Shown here in pieces: positions 17,422 to 26,001 of a stretch of 64,000 nucleotides of DNA (the first letter of the stretch is position 1; the number at the start of each line of letters is the position of its first letter). Below the pieces are notes generated by a model. That model was not told where the DNA came from. It did not search any database and worked only from the letters and a program-made list of their open reading frames with translations. Made by a program: the position numbers and the translations under genes. The DNA comes from Actinoplanes italicus (GTDB lineage: Bacteria; Actinomycetota; Actinomycetes; Mycobacteriales; Micromonosporaceae): NCBI RefSeq assembly GCF_003001815.1, contig NZ_PVMZ01000012.1, positions 246,574 through 310,573 of the forward strand, in the 5' to 3' direction.

Positions 17422-17835
17422 TCAGGCGAACGACTTCTCGAAGTGGATCAGACTTCCACTGCGCGGGCTGGAGTGCATGCGCACGTTCTCGCCCAGCGCC
17501 CTGATCAGGAGAAGACCCCGGCCGCGCTCGCTGGTGGGCGAGGGAGCGGCCGCCACCGCGGGATCGAAGCCGGACCCGTGATCCACCACATCGATGGAAC
17601 ACCGGTCCTCGCCCACATCCAGCCGAACCTCGAAGTTCTCGGCGCCGGCGGCGTGGTCCACCACGTTGGCACACGCCTCGGTGAGAGCGATCTCCAGATC
17701 GGCGCCGGCCTGGCGATCCACGCGGAGGATCGTCAGGGCGCACCGCAACAGCCTTCGCACGGCGGGGACACTGTCCACCTCGCGGGGCAGGTTGAGCCGA
17801 ACCGACATGCGCATGCGCTTTCTGTGCCCGATCAC
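17422..17835 (-). CDS. RsbW-like HATPase serine kinase / anti-sigma factor, 137 aa
   Basis: This is a single HATPase_c domain without a histidine-containing dimerisation region, as in RsbW/SpoIIAB kinases. The N box is EIALTEACANVVDHA, the G1 box IDVVDHGSGFD and the G2 box ERGRGLLLIRAL. Such proteins hold a sigma factor or phosphorylate an STAS anti-anti-sigma. It is 102 bases upstream of, and on the same strand as, the SpoIIE-type phosphatase. No STAS protein lies nearby. The start may be the GTG given or ATGs 7 and 9 codons later. Confidence 0.8.
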   Translation of the reverse strand: MIGHRKRMRMSVRLNLPREVDSVPAVRRLLRCALTILRVDRQAGADLEIALTEACANVVDHAAGAENFEVRLDVGEDRCSIDVVDHGSGFDPAVAAAPSPTSERGRGLLLIRALGENVRMHSSPRSGSLIHFEKSFA

Positions 17836-17937
17836 CCGTCCGATTAACCGTGACCCCGGTGACCCGGTCCCCGATTCGTGTTATCCATGTGGGCCCCGCG
17901 CGTCTCCCTGTACAGCGCACGGAGGAGTGGGAGAGAC

Positions 17938-19758
17938 ATGGTGGGACAACCCGACACGGCGACCGTGGCAGCCGCCCGCGCCGGAGACCCGGCCGCGGTC
18001 GACCGGCTGGTCGCCGGCTATCTGCCGCTGGTCTACACCATCGTGGGCCGGGCCCTGGAGGGCCACGCCGACGTCGACGACGTGGTCCAGGAGGTCATGC
18101 TCCGGGTGCTGCGCAACCTCGGCGAGCTGCGCGACCCGGCCGCGTTCCGCTCCTGGCTCGTCGCGATCACCGTGCGGCAGGTGCGGGAACGCTTCCGGGG
18201 CCGCCCGCCGGCCGTCCCGCTCGACGAGGATCTGCGTGACCCGGGCGCCGACTTCACCGATCTGGCCATCACCCGGCTGGAACTCTCCGGTCAGCGCCGG
18301 GAGACCGCCGAGGCGACCCGCTGGCTCGACGACGACAACAAGGAACTGCTTTCGCTCTGGTGGCTGGAGGCCTCCGGCGAACTCACCCGCGATGAGATCG
18401 TCGAGGCGAGCGGGCTCGGCCGCCAGCACGCGGCGGTCCGCATCCAGCGGATGAAGGGTCAGCTGGAGACGGCCCGCGCGGTGGTCCGGGCGCTGCGGGC
18501 GCCGCGCTGCGCGGAACTCACCGGCCTTCTCGGGGCGTGGGACGGCCGTCCCGGCGCGCTCTGGCGCAAGCGCATCGCGCGGCACACCCGCGACTGCATG
18601 CAGTGCGTTCCGGCCTGGCAGGGACTGGTCGAGGCCGAGCGGCTCCTGGCGGGCATGGCGCTGGTCCCGATCCCGGCCGGCCTCGGCTCCGCCATCGGGC
18701 ACGGCAGCCTCTTCTCCGGTACGGCCACGGCGGCCACAGCCGCAGCCCAGGCGGCTCCGCTGAACATCGCGGCCAAGGCCGGCGTCCCCCTGCTGCAGAA
18801 GGCGCTCGCCGGAGTGCTGGCCACGGGAGTGGTGGCCGGTGGTGGCGCGGTCGTCTACACGTACAACACCCCGGCGGAGCCGATCACCACCGCGGCCGCC
18901 GTCGCCTCGCAGCCCCCGCCCACGACGGCGGCCGCGCCCCCGCCACCCACGCCGTCCCGGACCTCGCCGTCCGCGTCGAGGAAACCGTCCGCGAAGGCCA
19001 CCAGCGTGGCGCCGCCCGTGACCCGCTCGGCGAAGAAGGGCGCCGCCGTGTGGAAGTTCGCCGGCTCCAAGGCGGCCCTCAAGGACGTCGGCGCCTCCTG
19101 GTACTACACGTGGGCGGTGCACAACAACGACGCGCCCGGCCCGGCCGGCGTCGAGTTCGTGCCCATGATCTGGGGCGGCGACAACGTGAACGACGCCACG
19201 CTGAAGCAGGCGAAGGCCGAGGGCGACACGTTGCTCGGCTTCAACGAACCGGACCTGGCCGAGCAGTCGAACATGACGGTCGAGGCCGCTCTGGCGGCGT
19301 GGCCGAAGCTCGAGGCCACCGGGATGAAGCTGGTCAGCCCGGCGGTGGCGTACGGCGGCGACACCCCCGGCGGCTGGCTGGACCGCTTCATGAAGGGCGC
19401 GTCCGGCAAGGGCCTGCGGGTCGACGCCATTGCCCTGCACTGGTACGGCTCCGACTTCAGCGCCGCCTCGGTCAACCAGTTCCTCGGCTACGTCGACGCC
19501 GTGCACAAGCGCTACGACAAGCCGATCTGGGTCACCGAGTTCGGTCTGATCAACTTCAGCGGCTCACCGAAGTACGCCAGCGACGCCCAGAAGGTCACCT
19601 TCATCAAGGGCACCACCGCGGGCCTGCAGAAACGGTCGTACGTCGAGCGCTACTCCTACTTCGGGCTGCCGGCCGTGGGGGACAGCGTCGACTTCGGCCT
19701 CTACCGCGACGGCGACAGCCCCACCGAGGCGGGCAAGGCGTACCGCGCCGCGGGCTAG
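17938..19758 (+). CDS. single-chain ECF sigma factor / zinc anti-sigma / transmembrane / GH128 glycoside hydrolase fusion, 606 aa
   Basis: Four modules lie in one frame. Residues 10-185 are an ECF sigma factor: region 2 with ADVDDVVQEVMLRVL, region 4 with LTRDEIVEASGLGRQHAAVRI. Residues 190-240 hold a zinc anti-sigma motif: Cys191 and His216-x3-Cys220-x2-Cys223. Residues 291-309 form one transmembrane helix, followed by a Pro/Ser/Thr-rich wall-spanning linker to about 370. Residues 370-606 are a GH128 (Asl1-like) beta-glucanase domain with candidate catalytic Glu437 in GFNEPD and Glu534 in WVTEFG. By topology the sigma domain is cytoplasmic and the hydrolase outside. GGGAGAGAC precedes the ATG at 17938. 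Activation would require freeing the sigma part, probably by proteolysis; this is inference. Confidence 0.88.
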   Translation: MVGQPDTATVAAARAGDPAAVDRLVAGYLPLVYTIVGRALEGHADVDDVVQEVMLRVLRNLGELRDPAAFRSWLVAITVRQVRERFRGRPPAVPLDEDLRDPGADFTDLAITRLELSGQRRETAEATRWLDDDNKELLSLWWLEASGELTRDEIVEASGLGRQHAAVRIQRMKGQLETARAVVRALRAPRCAELTGLLGAWDGRPGALWRKRIARHTRDCMQCVPAWQGLVEAERLLAGMALVPIPAGLGSAIGHGSLFSGTATAATAAAQAAPLNIAAKAGVPLLQKALAGVLATGVVAGGGAVVYTYNTPAEPITTAAAVASQPPPTTAAAPPPPTPSRTSPSASRKPSAKATSVAPPVTRSAKKGAAVWKFAGSKAALKDVGASWYYTWAVHNNDAPGPAGVEFVPMIWGGDNVNDATLKQAKAEGDTLLGFNEPDLAEQSNMTVEAALAAWPKLEATGMKLVSPAVAYGGDTPGGWLDRFMKGASGKGLRVDAIALHWYGSDFSAASVNQFLGYVDAVHKRYDKPIWVTEFGLINFSGSPKYASDAQKVTFIKGTTAGLQKRSYVERYSYFGLPAVGDSVDFGLYRDGDSPTEAGKAYRAAG

Positions 19759-19768
19759 AGTCGGGTTC
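19756..19768 (+). promoter_or_regulatory. leaderless -10 box (TAGAGT) of the fgd-like gene
   Basis: TAGAGT at 19756-19761 overlaps the stop codon of the sigma-hydrolase fusion and is followed by seven bases and the ATG at 19769. The downstream gene can therefore be transcribed independently of the fusion gene. Confidence 0.5.
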
Positions 19769-20767
19769 ATGATTCGGTTCGGGTACAAGGCGTCGGCCGA
19801 GCAGTTCGCGCCGGCTGAGCTGCTCAAGTACGGCATTCTCGCGGAGGAGCTGGGCTTCGACTCGGTCTTCGTCAGCGACCACCTGCAGCCGTGGCGGCAC
19901 GACGGTGGCCACGCCCCGGCGGCCCTGCCCTGGCTGGGGGCGCTCGCCGCACGGACCGAGCGGGTGCTCATCGGGACGAGCGTGCTGACGCCGACGTTCC
20001 GCTACCACCCGGCCGTGGTGGCGCAGGCCTTCGCCACCCTCGGCTGCCTGGCGCCGGGCCGCGCGGTCCTCGGCGTCGGCTCCGGCGAGTCGCTGAACGA
20101 GGTGCTGCTCGGCACGCAGTGGCCGGACGGCAAGGAGCGGTTCGCCCGTCTCAAGGAGGCGGTGCTGCTGATCCAGAAGCTGTGGGCCGAGGACCGGGTC
20201 ACGTACGAGGGCCAGTTCTACAAGACCGAGAACGCCACGATCTATGACAAGCCCGAGGTGCCGGTGCCGATCTACATCGGCGCGTCCGGGCCGGCCGCCA
20301 CCCGGCTGGCCGGGCGGATCGCCGACGGGTTCATCACGACCAGCGGCAAGGGGCACGCGCTCTACACCGACACGCTGCTGCCGGCGGTCAACGAGGGCGC
20401 CGAGAAGGCCGGTCGCAAGATCGACGACCTGGATCTGCTGATCGAGGTGAAGGTGTCGTTCGACGACGACATCGAGAAGGCCCGCAACGACACCCACTAC
20501 TGGGGTGCGCTGGCGCTCTCCCCCGAGGAGAAGACCGGCGTCGAGGACCCGGTCGAGATGCAGCGGCTCGCCGACGCCCTGCCGGTCGAGCGGACCGCGA
20601 CCCGGTGGATCGTCTCGTCCGACCCCGCCGAGCACGCCGCCAAGGTCTCGGAGTACCTCGACATGGGCTTCAAGCACCTGGTCTTCCACGCGCCCGGGCC
20701 GGACCAGGAGCGCTTCCTGCGCCTCTACTCGGAGCAGATCCTGCCGCAGCTGCGCTCCCGCTCCTGA
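19769..20767 (+). CDS. fgd: F420-dependent glucose-6-phosphate dehydrogenase, 332 aa
   Basis: It oxidises glucose 6-phosphate to 6-phosphogluconolactone and reduces coenzyme F420, feeding reduced F420 to other LLM enzymes. The sequence follows the mycobacterial FGD1 pattern closely: LGYKASAEQF-like start (FGYKASAEQFAP), VSDHLQPWRHDGGHAP with catalytic His38, LIGTSVLTPTFRYHPAVVAQAFATLGCL, GVGSGESLNE with Glu107, TSGKG, and the ending HLVFHAPGPDQERFL. The length matches FGD. It is distinct from the two other LLM proteins nearby, which lack these signatures. Confidence 0.9.
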   Translation: MIRFGYKASAEQFAPAELLKYGILAEELGFDSVFVSDHLQPWRHDGGHAPAALPWLGALAARTERVLIGTSVLTPTFRYHPAVVAQAFATLGCLAPGRAVLGVGSGESLNEVLLGTQWPDGKERFARLKEAVLLIQKLWAEDRVTYEGQFYKTENATIYDKPEVPVPIYIGASGPAATRLAGRIADGFITTSGKGHALYTDTLLPAVNEGAEKAGRKIDDLDLLIEVKVSFDDDIEKARNDTHYWGALALSPEEKTGVEDPVEMQRLADALPVERTATRWIVSSDPAEHAAKVSEYLDMGFKHLVFHAPGPDQERFLRLYSEQILPQLRSRS

Positions 20768-20780
20768 TCCAGATCCTCGC

Positions 20781-20833
20781 GGCTGTGCCGTACCGCTGTC
20801 TCACCGCGCTTGAGACAGCGGTGAGCCACAGCC
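20781..20833. terminator. bidirectional terminator, imperfect 23-bp stem related to the one at 4938
   Basis: The arms 20781-20803 and 20811-20833 pair with three mismatches near the middle and a 7-base loop. The inner 12 bp (ACCGCTGTCTCA with TGAGACAGCGGT) and the outer GGCTGTG are the same as in the 4938-4990 hairpin. It separates the convergent fgd and glycosyltransferase genes. Confidence 0.8.
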
Positions 20834-20838
20834 GGGGG

Positions 20839-22014
20839 TCAGACGGAGCGGAGGTGGCCTCGGGTGCCGCCGGTGCCGCCGCCCTCACCGTTGATCACCC
20901 GGAGGTTGGGGCGGCCCTGTGTGCGGGGGCGGTTGACGTCCGTGCCGTCGCGCCAGCGGCGCCGGGTGAGCGCCTCGGCGGGGCGGGCCGAGACGAAGCG
21001 GCGGTCCGGGGTGATGTCGGTCCGGCGGCGTTCCGGGCTACGGCGCTCGGAGCGCCGCCGGTCCGGGGAGGCGACACCGAGGCCGCCGCTGTTGAAAGGG
21101 CCGCCGGTGGCTGCCGGGTTCGGTGCCGGCCATCGGTGCGGGCCCTGCACCAGGCCGGCGATCGGCTGGCGCGGCAGATTGACCGGTGCGACGGTCGGCC
21201 GGTCCGGGGCGGTTCCGGTGGCCCGGCCCGGGGCGGTGGCGGCAGGCCGGTCCGTGCCGGCCGGGCGGCGCGGGGCGTTGACCGGGCCGGCGAAGATCGG
21301 TGCGGGCACGGGACGGGATTCGCCGCCGGTCAGGATCACGATGCTCTCGGCCGGCTGTTTGCGGGTCTCCCGGCGGCGGTGGGCCAGATGTTCGCGGGCC
21401 AGCGCGTACAACGCGGTGTGCAGGGGTGTGCCGCCGAATCCCGGGTGAGCGGCCATCGGCACCTCGGTGACGCGCAGCCCGGCGGCCCGGGATCGTACGG
21501 CCAGCAGCGGTTCACCGTCGCGGCCGTCGCCGCGGGCCGGGTCGGTGCCGGCGACGCGGGGCAGCCCGAGACGGCCGGCGCGGTCGCGATGGAAGGCCCG
21601 CAGCCCGGAACCGGGGCCGGACGGCCGGCAGCCGAACAGCACGCTCATGAACCAGAGCAGGACCAGGTCGATGCGCCGGGGGGACCGGCAGCCCTCGGCC
21701 ACGTCCGCGCCGCCGCGAAGCGCTTCGATGAACCGGGGCAGTGCGGCCGGATCGGCTGAGCCGTCGCCGGGCAGGGTCACGACCACGTCCTTCGTGGCGG
21801 CGGCCACCCCGCACGCGAGGGCGTTGCCGGCGCCGTAGCGGGTCTGCCGGATCACCCGGGCGGCCCGGGGCAGCGGCAGGACGGTGTCCTCGTCGGGGCC
21901 GACGACCACGATCACCTCGTCCACGGCGGGCAGACCGGCGAAGACCAGCGGCAGGTGCCCGGTGGATTCGGCCGGAATCACAACGCTCACGGAGAGTGAC
22001 TGGGGTTCAGGCAT
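20839..22014 (-). CDS. GT2-like glycosyltransferase with long disordered tail, 391 aa
   Basis: The N-terminal 190 residues have a GT-A glycosyltransferase pattern: SVSVVIPAESTGHLPLVFAGLP, DEVIVVVGPDED, TRYGAGNALACGVAAATKDVVVTLPGDGSAD and GPGSGLRAFHRD. This resembles dolichyl-phosphate mannose synthase-like GT2 enzymes. No membrane helices are obvious apart from a weak stretch LVLLWFMSVLFG. The C-terminal half is Pro/Arg/Ala-rich and probably disordered. The ATG at 22014 starts just before the first beta strand and has GGGAG about 10 bases upstream; a GTG 22 codons earlier is less likely. Acceptor unknown. Confidence 0.72.
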   Translation of the reverse strand: MPEPQSLSVSVVIPAESTGHLPLVFAGLPAVDEVIVVVGPDEDTVLPLPRAARVIRQTRYGAGNALACGVAAATKDVVVTLPGDGSADPAALPRFIEALRGGADVAEGCRSPRRIDLVLLWFMSVLFGCRPSGPGSGLRAFHRDRAGRLGLPRVAGTDPARGDGRDGEPLLAVRSRAAGLRVTEVPMAAHPGFGGTPLHTALYALAREHLAHRRRETRKQPAESIVILTGGESRPVPAPIFAGPVNAPRRPAGTDRPAATAPGRATGTAPDRPTVAPVNLPRQPIAGLVQGPHRWPAPNPAATGGPFNSGGLGVASPDRRRSERRSPERRRTDITPDRRFVSARPAEALTRRRWRDGTDVNRPRTQGRPNLRVINGEGGGTGGTRGHLRSV

Positions 22015-22191
22015 GTGAGACGGCTCCCGGTTCGGCGGCGTTGCTGCGCCGTAAGCTACCGGTCCGCAACCGGCCTGCACCCTGGCCTATCGGCTGATGG
22101 TGATCATTCGCGCGGACCGAAGCGCCGGTGACCGTCCGTGTGGGTTGCGGGGCCGTCACGCAACGTACAGAAATTGGATAGGGTGATCGAT

Positions 22192-23037
22192 GTGAAACTC
22201 GGCCTGCACATCTCTTCCTTCACCTGGCCCGACGGTGCACAGCGGCTCGGGCCGGTGTTCGCCGGCATCGCGTCGGCCGCCGACGACGCGGGCTTCGACC
22301 GGATCAGCGTGATGGACCACGTCTGGCAGATCCACGTGAACGGGCCGCCCGAACAGGAGATGCTCGAGGCCTACACGGCGCTCGGCTTCCTGGCGGCGCA
22401 CACCCACCGGGCGAAACTGCTCACCCTGGTGACCGGGGTGGTCTACCGCGAGCCGGGCCTGCTGGCCAAGGCGGTGACGACGCTCGACGTGCTCTCCGGC
22501 GGCCGGGCGATGCTGGGCATCGGCGCCGCGTGGAACGAGGAGGAGTCGCGTGGGCTGGGCCTGCCGTTCCCGCCGACGGCCGAGCGGTTCGAGCGGCTGG
22601 AGGAGGCGCTGCGGATCTGCCGGCAGATGTTCGACGGCGGCGAGGCCGCGTTCGAGGGCGTGCACTACCGGCTGACCCGCCCGCTGAACTCGCCGCTGCC
22701 GCTGAGCCGCCCGCGTCCGCCGATCCTGGTCGGCGGTGGTGGGGAGAAGAAGACGCTGCTGCTGGTCGCCAAGTACGCCGACGCCTGCAACCTGATGAAC
22801 GACGCGCTGCCGCACAAGCTGGACGTGCTGAAACGGCACTGTGACGCGGTCGGCCGCGACTACGACGAGATCGAGAAGACGGTGCTCTACCGGTTCACCG
22901 ACGACCCGGCAGACACGGAGAAGGCGGCCCGCGGGTTCGCCGGGCTGGGCATCACGGTCATGCACGGCTCGGTCCGTGACGTGTGGGAGAAGACCGGGCA
23001 GCTGGCCCTGCACGTGGAGGCGGTGAGGGACCTGTGA
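22192..23037 (+). CDS. LLM-class F420-dependent oxidoreductase, 281 aa
   Basis: This is a luciferase-like TIM-barrel enzyme. Its signatures are the start KLGLHISSFTWPDG, ISVMDHVWQI, LLTLVTGVVYREPGLLAK, GGRAMLGIGAAWNEEE and RPPILVGGGGEKKTLLLVAKYAD. These fit F420-binding oxidoreductases of actinobacteria; the substrate is unknown. GTG at 22192 is chosen because GGATAGGG lies 8 bases upstream and the first strand then starts immediately; a GTG three codons earlier is possible. Its stop overlaps the start of the HAD phosphatase gene by 4 bases, so the two are co-translated. Confidence 0.85.
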   Translation: MKLGLHISSFTWPDGAQRLGPVFAGIASAADDAGFDRISVMDHVWQIHVNGPPEQEMLEAYTALGFLAAHTHRAKLLTLVTGVVYREPGLLAKAVTTLDVLSGGRAMLGIGAAWNEEESRGLGLPFPPTAERFERLEEALRICRQMFDGGEAAFEGVHYRLTRPLNSPLPLSRPRPPILVGGGGEKKTLLLVAKYADACNLMNDALPHKLDVLKRHCDAVGRDYDEIEKTVLYRFTDDPADTEKAARGFAGLGITVMHGSVRDVWEKTGQLALHVEAVRDL

Positions 23038-23693
23038 GCATCGAGGCGGTCGTCTTCGACCTGGACGGCGTCATCATCGACACCGAGGAGGTCTGGGAGG
23101 AGGTCCGGCGCGGCTACGTCGCCGAGTTCGGACGGGAGTTCCTGCCCGACAGCCAGGACCGGATGATGGGCATGAGCACGGGGGAGTGGTCCGCGCACCT
23201 CGCTGAGGAGGTGGGCGTTCCCCGTACCGCCGAAGAGGTCGCCGCCGACGTCCTGGGCCGCATGGCGGGACGTTATCGCCAAGCCCTCCCGTTGATTCCC
23301 GGCTCGGTGGAGACCGTGCGGGCGCTGAGCGGGCGATACCGCCTGGCGCTGGCCAGTTCGTCCGCACGGATCCTGATCGACCAGGTGCTGGAGACCGCCG
23401 GGCTGACCGGTGTCTTCGAGGTGACGCTCTCCACCGAGGAGGTGCCGCGTGGCAAGCCGCACCCCGACGTCTACCTCACGGCGGTTGCGAAGCTGGGCCT
23501 CACGCCGGAGGTCTGCGCCGCTGTCGAGGACTCCAGCAACGGCCTGCGTTCGGCCGCCGCGGCCGGTCTCACCGTGATCGCCGTGCCGCACGGTGTCTAC
23601 CCGCCGGCCGACGACGCGCTGGCCGGGGCGACGCTGGTGGTGAAGGCGATCACCGAGGTGACCCCTGAGGCGGTTTCAAACCTTCATCGATAG
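23034..23693 (+). CDS. HAD family hydrolase (beta-phosphoglucomutase-like), 219 aa
   Basis: This is a subfamily I HAD phosphatase. Motif I is VVFDLDGVIIDTE, motif II LALASSSAR, motif III GKPHPDVYL and motif IV AVEDSSNGLRSAAAAGL. The cap domain between motifs I and II is helical. Such enzymes dephosphorylate sugar phosphates or act as beta-phosphoglucomutases; the nucleophile-plus-two Asp of DLDG is present. The GTG start overlaps the preceding LLM stop as GTGA, with GAGGGA as ribosome site. Confidence 0.85.
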   Translation: MSIEAVVFDLDGVIIDTEEVWEEVRRGYVAEFGREFLPDSQDRMMGMSTGEWSAHLAEEVGVPRTAEEVAADVLGRMAGRYRQALPLIPGSVETVRALSGRYRLALASSSARILIDQVLETAGLTGVFEVTLSTEEVPRGKPHPDVYLTAVAKLGLTPEVCAAVEDSSNGLRSAAAAGLTVIAVPHGVYPPADDALAGATLVVKAITEVTPEAVSNLHR

Positions 23694-23728
23694 GGGTACG
23701 TCGCGGGTCACACTCATGGAGGTGACCC

Positions 23729-25378
23729 GTGACGGGACTCCGGCTCGACGTGGGGTTCGTCGACTATCTGATTCTGGCGATCTATTTCGTCACCGTTCTC
23801 GGCGTCGGGTTCGCCGCCCGCCGCGCGATCACCAGCAGCGCCGACTTCTTCCTCTCCGGCCGGTCGATGCCGGCCTGGGTGACGGGACTGGCCTTCATCT
23901 CGGCCAACCTGGGCGCCCTCGAGATCGTCGGCATGGCTGCGAACGGCGCGCAGTACGGCCTGATGACGCTGCACTACTACTGGATCGGCGCGGTGCCGGC
24001 CATGGTCTTCCTCGGCATCGTGATGATGCCGTTCTACTACGGCTCCAAGGTGCGCAGCGTCCCCGAGTTCCTGCGGCTGCGGTTCAACCGGCCCACCCAC
24101 CTGTTCAACGCGGCGAGTTTCGCGGTTGCGCAGGTGCTGATCGCCGGCGTCAACCTGTACGCCCTGGCGCTGATCCTCCAGGCTCTGCTCGGCTGGCAGC
24201 TCTGGACGTCGATCGTGGTGGGCGCCGTGATCGTGCTCGCCTACATCGTGCTGGGTGGCCTCTCCGCGGCGATCTACAACGAGGTGCTGCAGTTCTTCGT
24301 GATCATCGCGGGCCTCCTGCCGATCACGATCATCGGCCTGGTCAAGGTCGGCGGCATCGACGGGCTCTTCGAGAAGGTACGCCAGGGCCCGCTCGGCGAG
24401 GCCGGCCTGCACACCTGGTCGAACACCGGCGGCACCGACAACCCGCTCGGCGCCAGCTGGATCGGGATCGTGTTCGGGCTCGGCTTCGTGCTGTCGTTCG
24501 GCTACTGGACGACGAACTTCGCCGAGGTTCAGCGGGCACTCAGCGCCAAGGACATGAGCGCGGCCCGGCGTACCCCGATCATCGGCGCGTTCCCGAAGCT
24601 GTTGATCCCGGCCGTGACCGTGATCCCCGGCCTGATCGCGCTGGTCACCGTGCAGGGCCTGGGCGCGCCGGAGGGCGACCTCACCTACAACAACGCCATC
24701 CCGCTGCTGATGCGTGACCTGCTGCCGAACGGCGTGCTCGGGGTCGCGGTGACCGGTCTGGTGGCGTCGTTCATGGCCGGTATGGCCGCGAACGTGAGCG
24801 GCTTCAACACGGTGTTCACCTATGACATCTGGCAGACGTACGTCCGCAAGGACCGGGACGACGCCTACTACGTACGGGTGGGCCGCGTCGCGACGGTCGC
24901 CGGGATCGTGGTCGGTATCGGCACGGCGTTCATCGCGGCCGGTTTCGACAACATCATGAACTACATCCAGGCGCTGTTCTCGCTGTTCAACGCGCCGCTC
25001 TTCGCCACCTTCATCGTCGGCATGTTCTGGAAGCGGATGTCGGCGTGGGCCGGGTTCTGGTCGCTGCTGCTGGGCTTCCTGGCCGCGTTCGCCCTCTACA
25101 TCGCGCACCTGACCGAGGTCGTCAAGTTCAACTCCGACCTGGAGCAGAGTTTCTGGGGTGCCGGTCTGGCCTTCGTGACCGCCGTCGTGGTGGCACTGGT
25201 GATCACCCCGTTCACCCCGGGCAAACGCGACGACGAACTGCAGGGCCTGGTGTACGGCATGGGCGGCATGACCGCCGGCGACACGGTCGCCGCCGACCGG
25301 GTCTGGTGGCGTAACCCGGTACTGCTGGGTGTCGTGGCCGTGGTCCTGGCGATCGCGCTGTACATCCCCGTCTGGTAA
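23729..25378 (+). CDS. sodium:solute symporter (SSS family), 549 aa
   Basis: The protein has about 13 hydrophobic helices. It shows SSS family marks: N-terminal DYLILAIYFVTVLGVGFAARR, FFLSGRSMPAWVTGLAFISANLGALE, LGFVLSFGYWTTNFAEVQRALSAKD, and VASFMAGMAANVSGFNTVFTYDIWQ. It would import a sugar or other small solute with sodium. GTG at 23729 is preceded by a strong GGAGGT. A small two-helix protein gene follows 15 bases later and may be its partner. The solute cannot be predicted. Confidence 0.9.
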   Translation: MTGLRLDVGFVDYLILAIYFVTVLGVGFAARRAITSSADFFLSGRSMPAWVTGLAFISANLGALEIVGMAANGAQYGLMTLHYYWIGAVPAMVFLGIVMMPFYYGSKVRSVPEFLRLRFNRPTHLFNAASFAVAQVLIAGVNLYALALILQALLGWQLWTSIVVGAVIVLAYIVLGGLSAAIYNEVLQFFVIIAGLLPITIIGLVKVGGIDGLFEKVRQGPLGEAGLHTWSNTGGTDNPLGASWIGIVFGLGFVLSFGYWTTNFAEVQRALSAKDMSAARRTPIIGAFPKLLIPAVTVIPGLIALVTVQGLGAPEGDLTYNNAIPLLMRDLLPNGVLGVAVTGLVASFMAGMAANVSGFNTVFTYDIWQTYVRKDRDDAYYVRVGRVATVAGIVVGIGTAFIAAGFDNIMNYIQALFSLFNAPLFATFIVGMFWKRMSAWAGFWSLLLGFLAAFALYIAHLTEVVKFNSDLEQSFWGAGLAFVTAVVVALVITPFTPGKRDDELQGLVYGMGGMTAGDTVAADRVWWRNPVLLGVVAVVLAIALYIPVW

Positions 25379-25393
25379 AGGGAGGCGAGAATC

Positions 25394-25657
25394 ATGGCGG
25401 AACGCAAACTCGCGCGCCTGTTCGACGTACGACGGGTGATCGGCGGCCTGTTCGTGGTCTACGGCGTGATCGTCACGTTGATCGGCGTCCTCGACGGCCC
25501 GTCGGAGCTGGAGAAGGCGCAGGGCGTACGCATCAATCTCTGGATGGGTCTGGGCATGCTCGCCGTGGGCCTTCTGATGCTGCTCTGGCTGCGTCTCAAC
25601 CCTCCGAAGGAGCCGAAGCCCGAGCCGGAGGCGGAGCAGCCGGTTCGCGAGGATTGA
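25394..25657 (+). CDS. small membrane protein linked to symporter, 87 aa
   Basis: Two hydrophobic segments (about residues 16-33 and 49-66) are followed by a Pro/Glu/Lys-rich cytoplasmic tail (LNPPKEPKPEPEAEQPVRED). Small proteins of this kind accompany SSS transporters in actinobacteria and may be accessory subunits. GGAGGCGAGA precedes the ATG and the gap to the symporter is 15 bases, so the two are an operon. Function is inferred from position only. Confidence 0.75.
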   Translation: MAERKLARLFDVRRVIGGLFVVYGVIVTLIGVLDGPSELEKAQGVRINLWMGLGMLAVGLLMLLWLRLNPPKEPKPEPEAEQPVRED

Positions 25658-25746
25658 TTGCCGGTCGGGTGTGCCCGGGCGGTGAAGTGGTTTCAGGGGG
25701 GCCACGAATCGTCAACCCGGGCCCTGGTCCGGCCGATTACCTGGGC

Positions 25747-25998
25747 ATGGAACCCCTCGCCTCAATCAGCGGCCTCGCTACCGAGGCCTCCCGCCGGCCC
25801 ATCGGCTGGCAGGTGCAGCTACGTGTCGACTACGTCGTCAACAAGGTGATGCAGACGCATCGCGGTCAGTCGGAGGACACCGTCCAGCAGGCCATCCAGG
25901 ATCAGCTCAAGATCTATGGGGTCGTGCCCAACAAACGCCAGGTCTCGCAGTACGCGTCGGCGATCTCGTCGCTGCCGCCGATTCCCCCGGGCGGCTGA
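25747..25998 (+). CDS. hypothetical protein, 83 aa
   Basis: Not recognised. The predicted protein starts MEPLASISGLATEASRRPIG, has a helical centre (YVVNKVMQTHRGQSEDTVQQAIQDQL) and ends in a proline run. The start is uncertain: the frame is open further upstream, and no convincing ribosome site precedes the ATG. It ends 3 bases before the stop of the opposing sugar dehydrogenase gene. Codon use is like its neighbours. Confidence 0.45.
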   Translation: MEPLASISGLATEASRRPIGWQVQLRVDYVVNKVMQTHRGQSEDTVQQAIQDQLKIYGVVPNKRQVSQYASAISSLPPIPPGG

Positions 25999-26001
25999 TC
26001 C

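Noticed and set aside
23714..25705. Long 663-residue minus-strand open frame
   Set aside because: It is His/Asp/Gln/Arg-rich antisense of the symporter gene, typical of GC-rich third-position bias.
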